In this document: positions 17,988 to 27,393 of the stretch, one piece after another
Layout: every line of letters begins with the position of its first letter
Numbering within the stretch: the first letter of the stretch is position 1
DNA from: Thiodiazotropha sp050305975
Lineage (GTDB): Bacteria; Pseudomonadota; Gammaproteobacteria; Chromatiales; Chromatiaceae
Direction of reading: 5' to 3'
Length of the DNA stretch: 64,000 bases
NCBI GenBank assembly: GCA_050305975.1
Contig: JBNLGI010000231.1
Location: 87,469-151,468, forward strand
Notes under the pieces: model-generated
Database searches by the model: none
Seen by the model: the letters and a program-made list of their open reading frames with translations, nothing else
What the model was told of the DNA's origin: nothing
Program-made: the position numbers and the translations under genes

Positions 17988-18859
17988 TTTGCCAATTGGA
18001 GATACAGTTCCGGACGTCTATCCTGTTTTCTCCGGTCACCACCTCCGCGCCGATCGAAAAGAGGATGGCAGAAATGGTTGACGGTCTGAGAATCGCTGTT
18101 GCGTCTGTCCTGATGATGATGCTTATTGCTTCGGCGATTTTGGGCCTGAGTAATAATGGGTATTGGATTGGAATTTCGCTGATCCGCGTTGGACTCCTCA
18201 AGCAGTCTCAACTCTGTTGCGACAGTGACCGCCTGGGTGCGATTCTTGACCTTCAAGCGCTTTAAAATGGCACTGACATGAAACTTTACCGTTCTCTCGG
18301 TAATAAAGAGTTCATTCGCGATTTCCTTGTTGGCTTTGCCCATTGCCAGCTTGCGCAGGATTGTCTGCTCCCTGTCGGTCAAAAGGGACTTGCTTTGTTT
18401 CGCGGCGGACTGTCTGTTGCTTCGATCCGGGATATAGGTGGACAGGTTGGGATCGATGTACTCCATGCCATCATGCACTGTCTGCATGGCATGCAGCAGA
18501 GCCTCGATCGGGCTGCTTTTCAGGACGTAAGCAGAGACATGGTGCTTGAAAGCGTCATCGACAAATTCATGATTCTGGTTACTGCTATAGATCACCATGG
18601 CTATGTTGGGGAAATGCGAGTGCATTTGAACTAATGCACCGCATCCGCTTGCATCGCCGAGTTCGTTGTCGATAATGACCATCTCTGGTAGAAACCGATA
18701 TACCATCTCCAAACCTTTGGCGCAGCTCTCAGCTTCGCCGATGACTTCGAATCTGCTATCTCGATTGATAAGTTCGGTCAGGCCAATACGAACCACGGTA
18801 TGATCGTCCACGATCAATACGCGAGTTCGCCCCTGGGTGTGACGGACAATTGAGCCCAT
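17978..18859 (-). CDS. NarL/FixJ-family response regulator with basic C-terminal tail
   Basis: The N-terminal receiver domain has VLIVDDHTVVR, the phosphorylated Asp in MVIIDNELGD and the Lys in YVLKSS. A LuxR-type helix-turn-helix follows: LTDREQTILRKLAMGKANK then TERTVKFHVSAILKRLKV. Unlike usual members (about 210-220 residues) it continues for some 85 residues after the HTH with a His/Arg/Asp-rich tail containing three DRR motifs (QDRRNSD, FDRRGGGDRR, KQDRRPE). ATG 18859 is chosen because GGGGG lies eight bases upstream on the minus strand; upstream in-frame codons would add 60 unlikely residues. No cognate kinase lies next to it. Confidence 0.85.
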   Translation of the reverse strand: MGSIVRHTQGRTRVLIVDDHTVVRIGLTELINRDSRFEVIGEAESCAKGLEMVYRFLPEMVIIDNELGDASGCGALVQMHSHFPNIAMVIYSSNQNHEFVDDAFKHHVSAYVLKSSPIEALLHAMQTVHDGMEYIDPNLSTYIPDRSNRQSAAKQSKSLLTDREQTILRKLAMGKANKEIANELFITERTVKFHVSAILKRLKVKNRTQAVTVATELRLLEESNADQRNSNPIPIITQAQNRRSNKHHHQDRRNSDSQTVNHFCHPLFDRRGGGDRRKQDRRPELYLQLANSD

Positions 18860-20113
18860 GGTGAAATCCCCCTGAGAAAGGTAGTGAATGTTTGCCAAAC
18901 ACTGTGTCGACTCCGCCTGGCATGGAGTCGGACTGCCCATTGAACATTGGCTTTTTATAAAGCAATGATGAAATGGGCATAGCGCGTGTAATGTATTCGA
19001 GAGAGGTCGCGCTATGGCTTTGGTTCTGCGATCTTGCAATCAATGAAGCAGAACACTTTTTATTGTGATTTGATTTGCGGGAAAACTGCATCCGCGCAAA
19101 ACCGACTACCGGCGTCGGATGGTTTACTTCTACTGCGCTTGCATTATGCGTTATGAAAACGATCGGCTTCTCCAGCCTCGTCATTCCATGGCGAGATCGA
19201 CTCACACCGGCGTTCGCGCAACTGATATGCCCGATTGTGCATAGAGCTTGCAGACCGGAATATGAGATCTGTTTCAGGAACATGGCATCTTTGATACGAG
19301 TAACCGAAGTCTCAATGCCGATAAACCACTTCCCGGTGTCTGCCAAATCTTCGTCATTTCGTATGAATGAACCTAAGATGCGTCTATATCAGCTATAGCC
19401 ATGACGTCCTGTAACCCCTAGACCCGTATCTTTATACCTCTCGTTTCAACGTAAAAATCAATAGAAAATTGTTATCGTAGATCAAGTATAGCAACACAAT
19501 TTTGAGTTTGTAAAAGATAATTAACGCATTGAATATATAGAATATTTCATTCCCATTTCCGATAATAACGAAATTCAAATTCCCTATTCTGAGAATTGAC
19601 CTTCTGGCGATAGAAATGGCTTATGAACGAAAACCAATCGGAACAGGGAGGGCAAGCAACTTGTGCTTCGTATGTTCCTTCGATGGATTCTCTTGGAGAA
19701 CATGCATATCGACTTGCATGATCTGTATGTGTGACAAGTGCTTGGCGCTGAGCTTCGCGGATGGAAGTGGATCTTGTCACTGGTCGTAACTACTGATGAA
19801 CTGACTAAATTCTTATAGTGAGTATTTTTAAACCGTAACAGCTTGTTCAAGTACGGCCAGCATCTTCATATCACTTATCGAAATCGGGGAAATATGTCGG
19901 TGGATATTACACTTTATTCTATTCACTACAGGTCTCTTTGGCACAGAGATTGTTTTTCTCTCATTTATTCAATTGGTTGACAATTTCTTGTATGGATATT
20001 GCTTAAGTCATGCAAATTCAGTAAGTAATTTTCTCTGCATTCGGTGTGGTATCAGTGAATATACTAACCATCAGAATACACGCACTCTTTCAGTGGATAA
20101 GTGAGAGGCAGGC
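18860..20113. other. 1.25 kb intergenic region, AT-rich on the right
   Basis: No convincing gene was found between the divergent regulators. Open frames at 19075-19398 (+) and 18756-19346 (-) lack family signatures; the latter runs over the start of the LuxR-type gene. From about 19400 the DNA becomes markedly AT-rich. The region must hold promoters for both regulators and could carry a small RNA or a decayed gene. Confidence 0.4.
18979..19015. repeat. Inverted repeat ATAGCGCG-N21-CGCGCTAT
   Basis: Two perfectly complementary 8-base arms (18979-18986 and 19008-19015) lie 120 bases upstream of the LuxR-type regulator. It could be an operator for that regulator or a hairpin in its leader; no T run follows. 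Confidence 0.5.
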
Positions 20114-21490
20114 ATGTCACCCAGCATCCTGATCATCGAGGACGATCCGACCTTGGGCAAAAATCTATTGCGCTTCCTTCGCCTGCAGGGTTACGAACCG
20201 CGCTATTGCAGTAGTTACGGGGATTCGTTGAATGTACTGAGAGAAACCCACTTTGATGTGGTTATCTCAGATCTGATGTTGCCAGATGGCAGTGGCATGG
20301 ATCTGCTTGAATTCGTCGCGCAGCACTCTCCGGGTTCGGCGTTTCTGATGATGACTGGCCATGCCAGTCTCAGCACTGCGGTCAATGCCTTCAGAAACGG
20401 TGTGCATGACTACATGATCAAACCCTTTTCCCTTGAGGAGTTGAAGAAAAAAGTCGAGAGTATCGTTGCGCTCAAGCACATGGATCAAAACTCGGATTCA
20501 AAAAACACCAAAAGTGAAAATGGAGACGATGACGTAACTCAGCCGTTGCTCGGCTGTAGTACTGCGATGCGTGAACTCGTCGCCTTGATCAAACGCGTTG
20601 CAAAGACCCCCAGCACGGTACTGCTGAGCGGTGAAAGCGGCACAGGAAAGGAGTTGGCTGCAAACGCATTGCATATGTTTTCGTCTCGCAGCGAGGCGCC
20701 TTTCGTAGCCGTCAATCTTGGCGCTGTGCCTGATGAACTGGTAGAGAGTCATCTGTTCGGGCACATAAAGGGGGCATTCACCGGGGCGGACCAGGATCGG
20801 CAGGGGCTGTTTCGGACAGCGGGAAATGGAACTCTGTTTCTCGATGAGATTGGTGAGTTGCCTCTGCCACTCCAGTCAAAGCTGCTGCGCGCCCTTGAAG
20901 ACCGCCAGGTTTTTCCTGTTGGTAGCGATGTGCCTTATCCGATATCGGCAAGAATCGTCGCGGCAACCAACAGAGACTTGCCTGTGATGGTTGACGAGGG
21001 TCAATTCAGGCTCGATCTCTACTACCGACTGAATGTCATTGCTATCAGGATGCCGTCCTTACGTGATCGCAAGGAAGATATCCCCGAACTGGCCGATCAT
21101 TTTCTGAAGCGATACAGCGAGCGATTCGGACGTTCGTCCGCACCTACATTGAGTCGACAGGCGCTTCAACAGCTCCAGGATTATTCATGGCCAGGGAATG
21201 TGCGCGAACTCTCAAACCTTATCGAGCGGGCAGTGGTTCTTTGTGATACAGATCGAATTCAGTCTTTCGCGTTCGACAAAAATGAAGTACAGGTTACCAC
21301 CAGCGAGGTAGATGCACAGATTACGGATCTGAGCACCGCTGTCGAGCAGTTCAAGACTCAACACATCGTGGCGATTCTCGAAGCCGCCAACTACAATCGC
21401 GAGCTCGCGGCCAAGATGCTGGGTCTGTCACCGGCGACCCTGTACCGTCATCTCGATAAGCTGGGATTGAAGGGGTACCGGGGAAGCTGA
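20114..21490 (+). CDS. Sigma-54-dependent response regulator, NtrC family
   Basis: A complete NtrC-type regulator. The receiver has LIIEDDPTLG, the phosphorylated Asp in VVISDLMLPDG and Lys in MIKPF. The AAA+ domain has Walker A GESGTGKE, GAFTGA and Walker B LFLDEIGELP, plus the RLDLYYRLNV sensor segment, and the C-terminal Fis-type HTH ends in LAAKMLGLSPATLYRHLDKL. GAGAGGCAGGC upstream supports ATG 20114. No kinase is adjacent; it may be served by the orphan PAS kinase at the window edge or the kinase at 26038. The next gene in the same direction is a degenerate relative. Confidence 0.95.
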   Translation: MSPSILIIEDDPTLGKNLLRFLRLQGYEPRYCSSYGDSLNVLRETHFDVVISDLMLPDGSGMDLLEFVAQHSPGSAFLMMTGHASLSTAVNAFRNGVHDYMIKPFSLEELKKKVESIVALKHMDQNSDSKNTKSENGDDDVTQPLLGCSTAMRELVALIKRVAKTPSTVLLSGESGTGKELAANALHMFSSRSEAPFVAVNLGAVPDELVESHLFGHIKGAFTGADQDRQGLFRTAGNGTLFLDEIGELPLPLQSKLLRALEDRQVFPVGSDVPYPISARIVAATNRDLPVMVDEGQFRLDLYYRLNVIAIRMPSLRDRKEDIPELADHFLKRYSERFGRSSAPTLSRQALQQLQDYSWPGNVRELSNLIERAVVLCDTDRIQSFAFDKNEVQVTTSEVDAQITDLSTAVEQFKTQHIVAILEAANYNRELAAKMLGLSPATLYRHLDKLGLKGYRGS

Positions 21491-21878
21491 CCCGATGACT
21501 ATGGATTCACTGTGCGCTGAAGTCCTGGTTGTGAGAAGTGAAGCAGTGGTCGCTGGTGACTTTCAGAACACAGACCCGCCTGTGCCTAATGGGCCAAGAC
21601 CAGGGCTAGTCAGTGCTATAAAATACCCATAGTTTGGGAAAATTCTCGCAATTTAGCGAAATAATTTTCTACTCTGAGAATGTACCCAAGTGTCACTCCA
21701 ATCGTCTCTCCGCATTACAATACTATCGTTTGCACTATGGGACTGTTAACTCCTTGAAGTTCAGGGCAAATATTTTTTCACGCCTATTGTCATCCTCTCC
21801 TGGTCCTGCTGCATGAAAGCCGAATCGGCATGGCACGGGATCTGCACGAAAGTGGAAACAGTCACCTTGGGTAAAATG
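21491..21878. other. Intergenic region with a nested hairpin
   Basis: A nested inverted repeat lies at 21638-21669: outer arms GAAAATT / AATTTTC and inner arms TCGC / GCGA around AATTTA. No T run follows, so an operator or regulatory RNA element is as likely as a terminator. TATAAAAT at about 21616 could be a -10 box for the downstream gene but I see no good -35 box. Confidence 0.4.
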
Positions 21879-23060
21879 ATGAGTAACGAAATCCTGGTGG
21901 TGGAATCCGTCGAATCGGCCGGGGTAGGCCAACTGGCAAAGACCCTCGAGTCCGCGGGTTACTCAATTGTCCGGGTGAACAGTGCCGCAAGCGCCTTCAG
22001 TGAACTTGAAACCAACGACTACACACTCATCGCGGTCGATCTGACTGGCAACAAAGACAATGGTGTCAGGCTGGTACGCGGTCTGCATGTGGCAAGCCCC
22101 GATACCTCGATTATTGTGTTCACTACTCAATGCAACACACGCGATGTGCTGGATCTGCTGCGTGCGGGTGCGTGGGACTGTCAGACCATGCCTGTCGATT
22201 TCGAAAGACTGGACAATGCTGTATTTCAGGCCCTTACGCAAGAAAAGTCGCGTAGCGATTGCAGTGATCTCCGACACGTTCTCTACTACGACGAGGTGAC
22301 CTCGGCCGAAACGAATCCGATGCGCGGATTCTGTCTCTCTCTCCAGGGAGGGGAAGAGCGCATGGCGGGTATAACGGCTCCCTTTGTAGTCATTCATGGT
22401 GAATGCGGTACAGGTAAGTACATCGTCGCTGACGCCATCCATAGACTGTCGGTCAACGCTGTCGGTCCGATGTTGCGTGTCGATCTGGCCGAAGTGAACG
22501 AGTCGAAAAAAAGCGAAACGGAAAGGACCGAGTGTCTCCATCAGGCACTGGCTAATGCAAAAGGCGGAACACTGCTTTTGGAGAATATCGACCTTTTGCC
22601 CAAGGAATTAGCGCCCGATATATGCCGTACGTTGAACGAATACAGCCACAATCGGAAAGGGGGTGACCAGCCGGGTTTGGAAGTCAGGGTAATCATGACA
22701 TACAACGCAAACTCACGCAGACGCAAAAAACAAGAGTACATACTTGGGATGATCCGACAAGTGTTACATCCCGAAGAGATCGTTCTTCCCAGCTTGCGTA
22801 CACACCCGGAGTTCATTCCCGATCTGGTCGGACAGTATCTGGCCTATTGCCGTGCCAACATGCAGATTCCGGTAACGGGAGTAGATACCCTTGCCATGCG
22901 TTGTCTTCTGTTTCACGACTGGCCGGGCAACTTGAGAGAGCTTGCTTCGGTTCTGGAGGGAGCAACCGTACTCTGTAAGAGCCGTCATCTTCAGTTACAC
23001 CACTTGCCCGCCGAGATGCAGAGACCGTACGGCGCAGGCAATTTCTCCTCCCTGGAATAA
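21879..23060 (+). CDS. Degenerate NtrC-like protein lacking GAFTGA and the DNA-binding domain
   Basis: The fold order receiver then AAA+ is kept, but key residues are lost. In the receiver the acidic pair is replaced (VVES), D54 is kept in IAVDLTG, and the Lys is Met (TMPVDF). In the AAA+ part Walker A is intact (GECGTGK, residues 174-180), Walker B reads LLLENID instead of hydrophobic-DE, and the segment that should carry GAFTGA is missing. DWPGNLREL is retained near the end, but the protein stops without a Fis HTH. It therefore cannot be expected to activate sigma-54 directly and might oligomerise with other NtrC-type proteins as a modulator. Start ATG 21879 or 21876; an in-frame ATG at 21813 is possible. 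Intact frame and Walker A argue against a pseudogene. Confidence 0.8.
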   Translation: MSNEILVVESVESAGVGQLAKTLESAGYSIVRVNSAASAFSELETNDYTLIAVDLTGNKDNGVRLVRGLHVASPDTSIIVFTTQCNTRDVLDLLRAGAWDCQTMPVDFERLDNAVFQALTQEKSRSDCSDLRHVLYYDEVTSAETNPMRGFCLSLQGGEERMAGITAPFVVIHGECGTGKYIVADAIHRLSVNAVGPMLRVDLAEVNESKKSETERTECLHQALANAKGGTLLLENIDLLPKELAPDICRTLNEYSHNRKGGDQPGLEVRVIMTYNANSRRRKKQEYILGMIRQVLHPEEIVLPSLRTHPEFIPDLVGQYLAYCRANMQIPVTGVDTLAMRCLLFHDWPGNLRELASVLEGATVLCKSRHLQLHHLPAEMQRPYGAGNFSSLE

Positions 23061-23145
23061 CCGCAGTCACGTTCCCCTTCGTATCGATCCTGCAATACAC
23101 CGTCGGTAGCAAATGACTTTGTGCTTTTGTAGAACTCCATATAGC

Positions 23146-23177
23146 AAAAAAAAGCCGCGGAATTCTCATTCCGCGGC
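23146..23177 (-). terminator. Terminator of the large exported protein gene
   Basis: A perfect 10-bp stem, GCCGCGGAAT / ATTCCGCGGC (23154-23163 and 23168-23177), loop TCTC, followed on the minus strand by eight T (23153-23146). Confidence 0.9.
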
Positions 23178-23225
23178 GTGATGCACATTTTTGCGATGTG
23201 CGTTTAGGCGACAGCCTCTCGAATA

Positions 23226-25361
23226 CTAGTTGCCGACAAAGTTGGAACTTGTCTGGCACCCTCGCTCGGATTCGATCCAAACCACCGTATCCGAAGCGCC
23301 AGGTACTTGGTTATTGTCGACAGCCGAGCCTCGTGCGGTGCGGATGGACCAGTCGCCTATCGCATCGACTCTGGCTTCACCGATGAAGCGGGATGTGCCG
23401 ATATCAAAGGCTACACTGCCGAGATAGGCGAACACACGCTGATTGTCCGGGGTATCGGAGGTGCCTTCGATGCGCCAGGACTCCTTGCCCGGGTCATACT
23501 GAGCACGGGTAATGGTGCAAATGTCAGCCGGCTGGAAATTCGGATTCGTAACCGTGATCAACGTGCTATCCGAAGCGGTATTGCCATCCACGTCACTCAC
23601 TGTCAGGGTGAACTCCGCAACCAATTTATCGAGGTCAGCCATTTCGGCCGCGGTCGGCGTGGTCACGCTGATTTGTGAACAGTCCGCAGTGACACAGCTA
23701 AAGAAGAGTGATGAAGTCGTTATCCAATCGAAAGCGGCAATCGGGCCCGTCGAATCAGCGCCGTTCAGATCCAAGATCGTACCGGCTTGCACACTCTTGT
23801 CGGCGCCGGCATTGGCAGTCAACGGGACGGTTTGGCCCGAGCCTGTCAGCGCTCCTGTAACCTGGATGTTTTGCCTGATTACGCCACCGTCGAGTGAGGT
23901 GATCGTAACGGTGAGAGGCGGCACATCCGGCGTGTTCGGATCGATTTTCGTATACAAGCCACTGCCGGTACCCAGTCCGCCATTGGTCCAGGTTCCCGTG
24001 AGATTGGTAAGCGCCGGCTCGAAACTCGCATCGAGCAGCGAGGTATCCATCTGATTGCTGCTCTGCGCGATGACTTCCAGGGTATCGCTGTCAGTATTCC
24101 ACTCGGCCTTGGTAATCACGACATGGTCTGATATCTCGGTGCTGATGGAACTGGACGGTGAGTCCGTTATGTTATTGACCGTCACCGAATCCGGCTTACG
24201 CTGGCCGGCAACCAGGGGAGTGTAATCGACTCCCTCCTGTAAGCGTACGAAATAGTTCCCGCCCAATCCTTCGGCCATCACCACCTCGGCGCCACCATCG
24301 ACTCTCGCCGTCAGTGTCTGGCCCTCAACAGTACTTGCCCAGATGTTCACATAGCTGATCGGATCATTGATGGTGGGCGAGGCCGGATCGATATCGACCT
24401 TGTCATAGGTTGCCCGATCGATTGCTACTCCATACTTGGAGGCGACACGACCCATGATCGCAAACAGGTCGGTTTCGACGCAGTCATTGAGGAGGTCGGC
24501 TCCGTTGGTGTCCTTGACTCCACCCAGAGCCGGATCGGCACATTGAAACGAGGGAAACGCATCACCGATGTTGGGCCCTTCGATGCGGAAGAGATTGGTC
24601 CCGTTCGGACTTCCCTGCACCTGGGTCAAGGCCAGGCCCAGACTCTCGTCGAGTAGCGCCCCGGGTGTGTTGATCAGAGTGGCACGGTCAGCAGTGCTGG
24701 CAATGAGAAAGGTAGGAAAGACACCCAAGGCGCTACTGAATTCACCCGCTTGAGTGATGCCAACGTCGATGGTCGAGGAAAAGCCGGGCCCGTTGACGCC
24801 GGGACCCGCATCGCCAGACTGCGAGGTGAAACTGAGCGTGCCATAGGGGTGGGTGATGGTGTAGGTATTGCCCACCATCGAATCGATGCCGTCGATAAAG
24901 AAGCGAATGCGGGAAAAGACGATCTGATCGCCATCCACTACTGGACCGTTGAAAAATGCGGCCTCTCGCGCCAGGGTCATGTTTGCGCGAAGACCGGAGT
25001 TGGCCGGACCTCCATCCATACCGGCGTCTGCAGCCCAGTAGAAAGCCTCGTCCGGATAGTTACCGGGAAAGGTTACAGGCGCGTTCGGATCGGGTGGGGC
25101 GAAAAAGCAGGCCTGTTGGTGATCACAAAGGTCGAGCCGTAATCCGGTGTCGTCTTCGTACCAGAGTGGAAATCCGGTCACAGGATCGGTGGGACCGACC
25201 CTGATCTGCGCTCCGGCAGTCGATGAGATCAGCACACCGGCTATAAGTAGCGTCAGTGGGAGCATGCTTTTGCTTTTACTCCGGCACCGACTGGGCATGC
25301 CACCTATACGTTGTACTTCAGAATCGAACTCGTCGCACGGTATATTGTGTCGCTCATTCAT
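23226..25361 (-). CDS. Large exported protein with PKD/Ig-like region, unknown function
   Basis: I do not recognise a specific family. The protein of about 711 residues has a basic N-terminal extension then a signal peptide (MLPLTLLIAGVLISSTAGA). The N-terminal half is rich in Gly/Asn/Asp with paired Cys (LCDHQQACFF, FQCADPALGG). A PKD/cadherin-like Ig domain lies near residues 535-620 (PLTANAGADKSVQAGTILDL then AEFTLTVSDVDGNTASDSTL), and the C-terminal domain ends with ESERGCQTSSNFVGN. ATG 25361 follows GAGGTG; ATG at codon 22 would also work. It is likely secreted or on the cell surface. It stands alone, flanked by regulators, with its own terminator. Confidence 0.75.
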   Translation of the reverse strand: MNERHNIPCDEFDSEVQRIGGMPSRCRSKSKSMLPLTLLIAGVLISSTAGAQIRVGPTDPVTGFPLWYEDDTGLRLDLCDHQQACFFAPPDPNAPVTFPGNYPDEAFYWAADAGMDGGPANSGLRANMTLAREAAFFNGPVVDGDQIVFSRIRFFIDGIDSMVGNTYTITHPYGTLSFTSQSGDAGPGVNGPGFSSTIDVGITQAGEFSSALGVFPTFLIASTADRATLINTPGALLDESLGLALTQVQGSPNGTNLFRIEGPNIGDAFPSFQCADPALGGVKDTNGADLLNDCVETDLFAIMGRVASKYGVAIDRATYDKVDIDPASPTINDPISYVNIWASTVEGQTLTARVDGGAEVVMAEGLGGNYFVRLQEGVDYTPLVAGQRKPDSVTVNNITDSPSSSISTEISDHVVITKAEWNTDSDTLEVIAQSSNQMDTSLLDASFEPALTNLTGTWTNGGLGTGSGLYTKIDPNTPDVPPLTVTITSLDGGVIRQNIQVTGALTGSGQTVPLTANAGADKSVQAGTILDLNGADSTGPIAAFDWITTSSLFFSCVTADCSQISVTTPTAAEMADLDKLVAEFTLTVSDVDGNTASDSTLITVTNPNFQPADICTITRAQYDPGKESWRIEGTSDTPDNQRVFAYLGSVAFDIGTSRFIGEARVDAIGDWSIRTARGSAVDNNQVPGASDTVVWIESERGCQTSSNFVGN

Positions 25362-26037
25362 ATTCACACCTCGTCTCCCTCAAATGTAGATTTTTCTATC
25401 CTCCGTAGTCGCCTGTACGCTGATCGGACTCTCAAGCGAGGACAGGCGGATAAGTGCAGATCCGACTCGACCATGGCACTTACCCAGTCAATGGCAAACT
25501 CTGGGCCAAATGCCTATCCAACTGATATATAGAAAAAAAAGAATCGATTGCTCAGCCCTTCCAATGCTGCCACTCGCAGAGGTGATAGCGTCAGTGGGCG
25601 AGGTCTCGCAGGATTGCGATGTCAGCCACCCAGTTGTGGATACCCTGGCGGCGATGCAGAGCGCCTGTGGGTTTGCGGTCCAACACGGGTCGAATCGATC
25701 CTGAAGTTGCTTCAATGACATCATGCAGAGAGGAGGTGCTCGCTTTCGGTGCCCACTGTCTCGATATCATCATGCCGCAGTGCGGCATATCGGTATTCAC
25801 GCAGGGCCCTCATAGCACGCCAACCCAGTATTCACAGCCATTTCAGACAAGCGCTTCGGTATGCCTCTTGCTTTGATGTCATTCTCGGCACAACTAAACG
25901 CGTAACGACATAAGGCCGAGAAAAGGGAGGGAAGTTTTTGCGCGAAAATGCGTTTAAATAGTAATGGAGTGGAGTAGATGCTGTGATACGCTTTGACCGT
26001 ATCGCGAAAATAAAATCAGTCAATCCAGAAGAAGACA
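25362..26037. other. Intergenic region with a 17-base palindrome
   Basis: No credible gene in 676 bases; open frames at 25510-25704 and 25619-25876 show no family signature. A palindrome ATGCCGCA-G-TGCGGCAT at 25772-25788 is a candidate operator. The region should hold promoters for the divergent exported protein and the sensor kinase operon. Confidence 0.45.
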
Positions 26038-27390
26038 TTGGCTACCGAAAAAACCTTTAATTTAACGCGTCAATTCGCAATCTTCAGTTTTCTGACCATT
26101 CTATTCATCGGTTTGGTCTCCGCCAGTATGTTGTCAAGACTCTTCACAGACAAGATCCTGGGCGAAGAAGCGCGGGTAAGTCAGGCTTTCATAGAAAGCA
26201 TCGTTACGGCCGATAGAACCTGGCGGTTCTTTCTGGATCCCAGCACACCGGAACACACCGAAGCATTGCATGAGTTTTTCAACCATATGGCCTATATGCC
26301 CGATGTGGTAAGGGCAAATGTCTACGGCAAGGATCAAAAAGTCCTGTGGTCCAGCGATCCAGAGATAATCGGAGAACTGTTTCACGACAATCACGAACTG
26401 GAAGCCACACTGAACGGCGAATTGATCTTCGAGTCGGGCATCGTCGGCGAGACGACGAAGGAGGAACATGTACATCTCGGCGATGACAAGATCGGTTTGC
26501 GTTTTATCGAAACGTATATTCCGATCTGGAATGAAGACCACCAACAAACAGTAGGCGCAGTTGAACTCTATAAAGTTCCGATCAAACTTCACAAGTCAAT
26601 CGTAGAAGGCCAGCGTCTGATCTGGGCCAGTGCGCTCATGGGGGGAGTGCTGCTCTACAGCACGCTCTATTGGATCGTCCGCCGGGCCCATCGGGTAATG
26701 CAGTCACAGCAACGTCAGCTTATAGAGACCAAGACGCTGTCGATGATCGGTGAGACAGCCGCGGCGGTGGCCCATTCCATGCGCAACCCTCTGGCATCGA
26801 TCAGGGTTTGTGCCGAATTGACGCTGACAGACAATCTCGATGGCGCACGCGAGTCTGCGTTGGATATTATCAACGAGACAGATCGACTCGATCGCTGGGC
26901 ACGTGAGCTGTTGCAGTTTTCGGCTTCACAACAGGAGGAGATCGAACGAATCAACGTCAATGATATTGTGCAGGACGTTTTGACTGGACATGAGACGCTC
27001 CTGGACAGATCCTCGATTCGAGTCGATTGTCGGCTCACAGAAAAACCCACCTTCGTCTATGCCAATGCTGCCCCCATGGCTCAAGTAGTAGGCAACCTGA
27101 TCACCAACGCCGTCGAAGCCATGGAGGATAACGGCACCTTGACGGTCACTACCGAGTTGGCGCAAAAACCCTCAGTGGTAAAGATTACTATCAGGGATAC
27201 CGGGTCCGGTCTTACAAAGGAGATGGAAGACAAACTGTTCAGGCCCTTTTCGACCACGAAGTCAAACGGCACCGGTTTGGGACTGGCGCTGAGCAAACGC
27301 CTTGTGGAGCACTATGAAGGCTCGATCGACTTGCTGAGCGTTGCCGGTCAAGGTGTCACTGTCACGATAAGCCTTCCAGCGGTTGAATGA
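26038..27390 (+). CDS. Membrane-bound sensor histidine kinase
   Basis: Two membrane segments (about residues 12-32 and 198-217) bracket a periplasmic sensor domain of about 165 residues. The HisKA domain has the phosphorylated His in AAAVAHSMRNPLASIR, and the HATPase domain has NLITNAVEAME, DTGSGL and GTGLGLALS. The arrangement is that of kinases paired with NtrC-type regulators such as the next gene, four bases downstream. The start is TTG 26038 with AGAAGA upstream; no better in-frame start precedes the first membrane segment. The signal is unknown. Confidence 0.9.
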   Translation: MATEKTFNLTRQFAIFSFLTILFIGLVSASMLSRLFTDKILGEEARVSQAFIESIVTADRTWRFFLDPSTPEHTEALHEFFNHMAYMPDVVRANVYGKDQKVLWSSDPEIIGELFHDNHELEATLNGELIFESGIVGETTKEEHVHLGDDKIGLRFIETYIPIWNEDHQQTVGAVELYKVPIKLHKSIVEGQRLIWASALMGGVLLYSTLYWIVRRAHRVMQSQQRQLIETKTLSMIGETAAAVAHSMRNPLASIRVCAELTLTDNLDGARESALDIINETDRLDRWARELLQFSASQQEEIERINVNDIVQDVLTGHETLLDRSSIRVDCRLTEKPTFVYANAAPMAQVVGNLITNAVEAMEDNGTLTVTTELAQKPSVVKITIRDTGSGLTKEMEDKLFRPFSTTKSNGTGLGLALSKRLVEHYEGSIDLLSVAGQGVTVTISLPAVE

Positions 27391-27393
27391 GTC

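Noticed and set aside
18756..19346. A 196-residue minus-strand frame upstream of the LuxR-type regulator
   Set aside because: Overlaps the regulator start in another frame and shows no family signature.
21879..23060. Pseudogene call for the degenerate NtrC-like gene
   Set aside because: The frame is open over almost 400 codons with intact Walker A and WPGN motifs, so decay would be expected to have broken it.
25440..25500. Sigma-54 promoter suggested by TGGCAC at about 25463
   Set aside because: The matching -12 TTGC element is absent at the required spacing.
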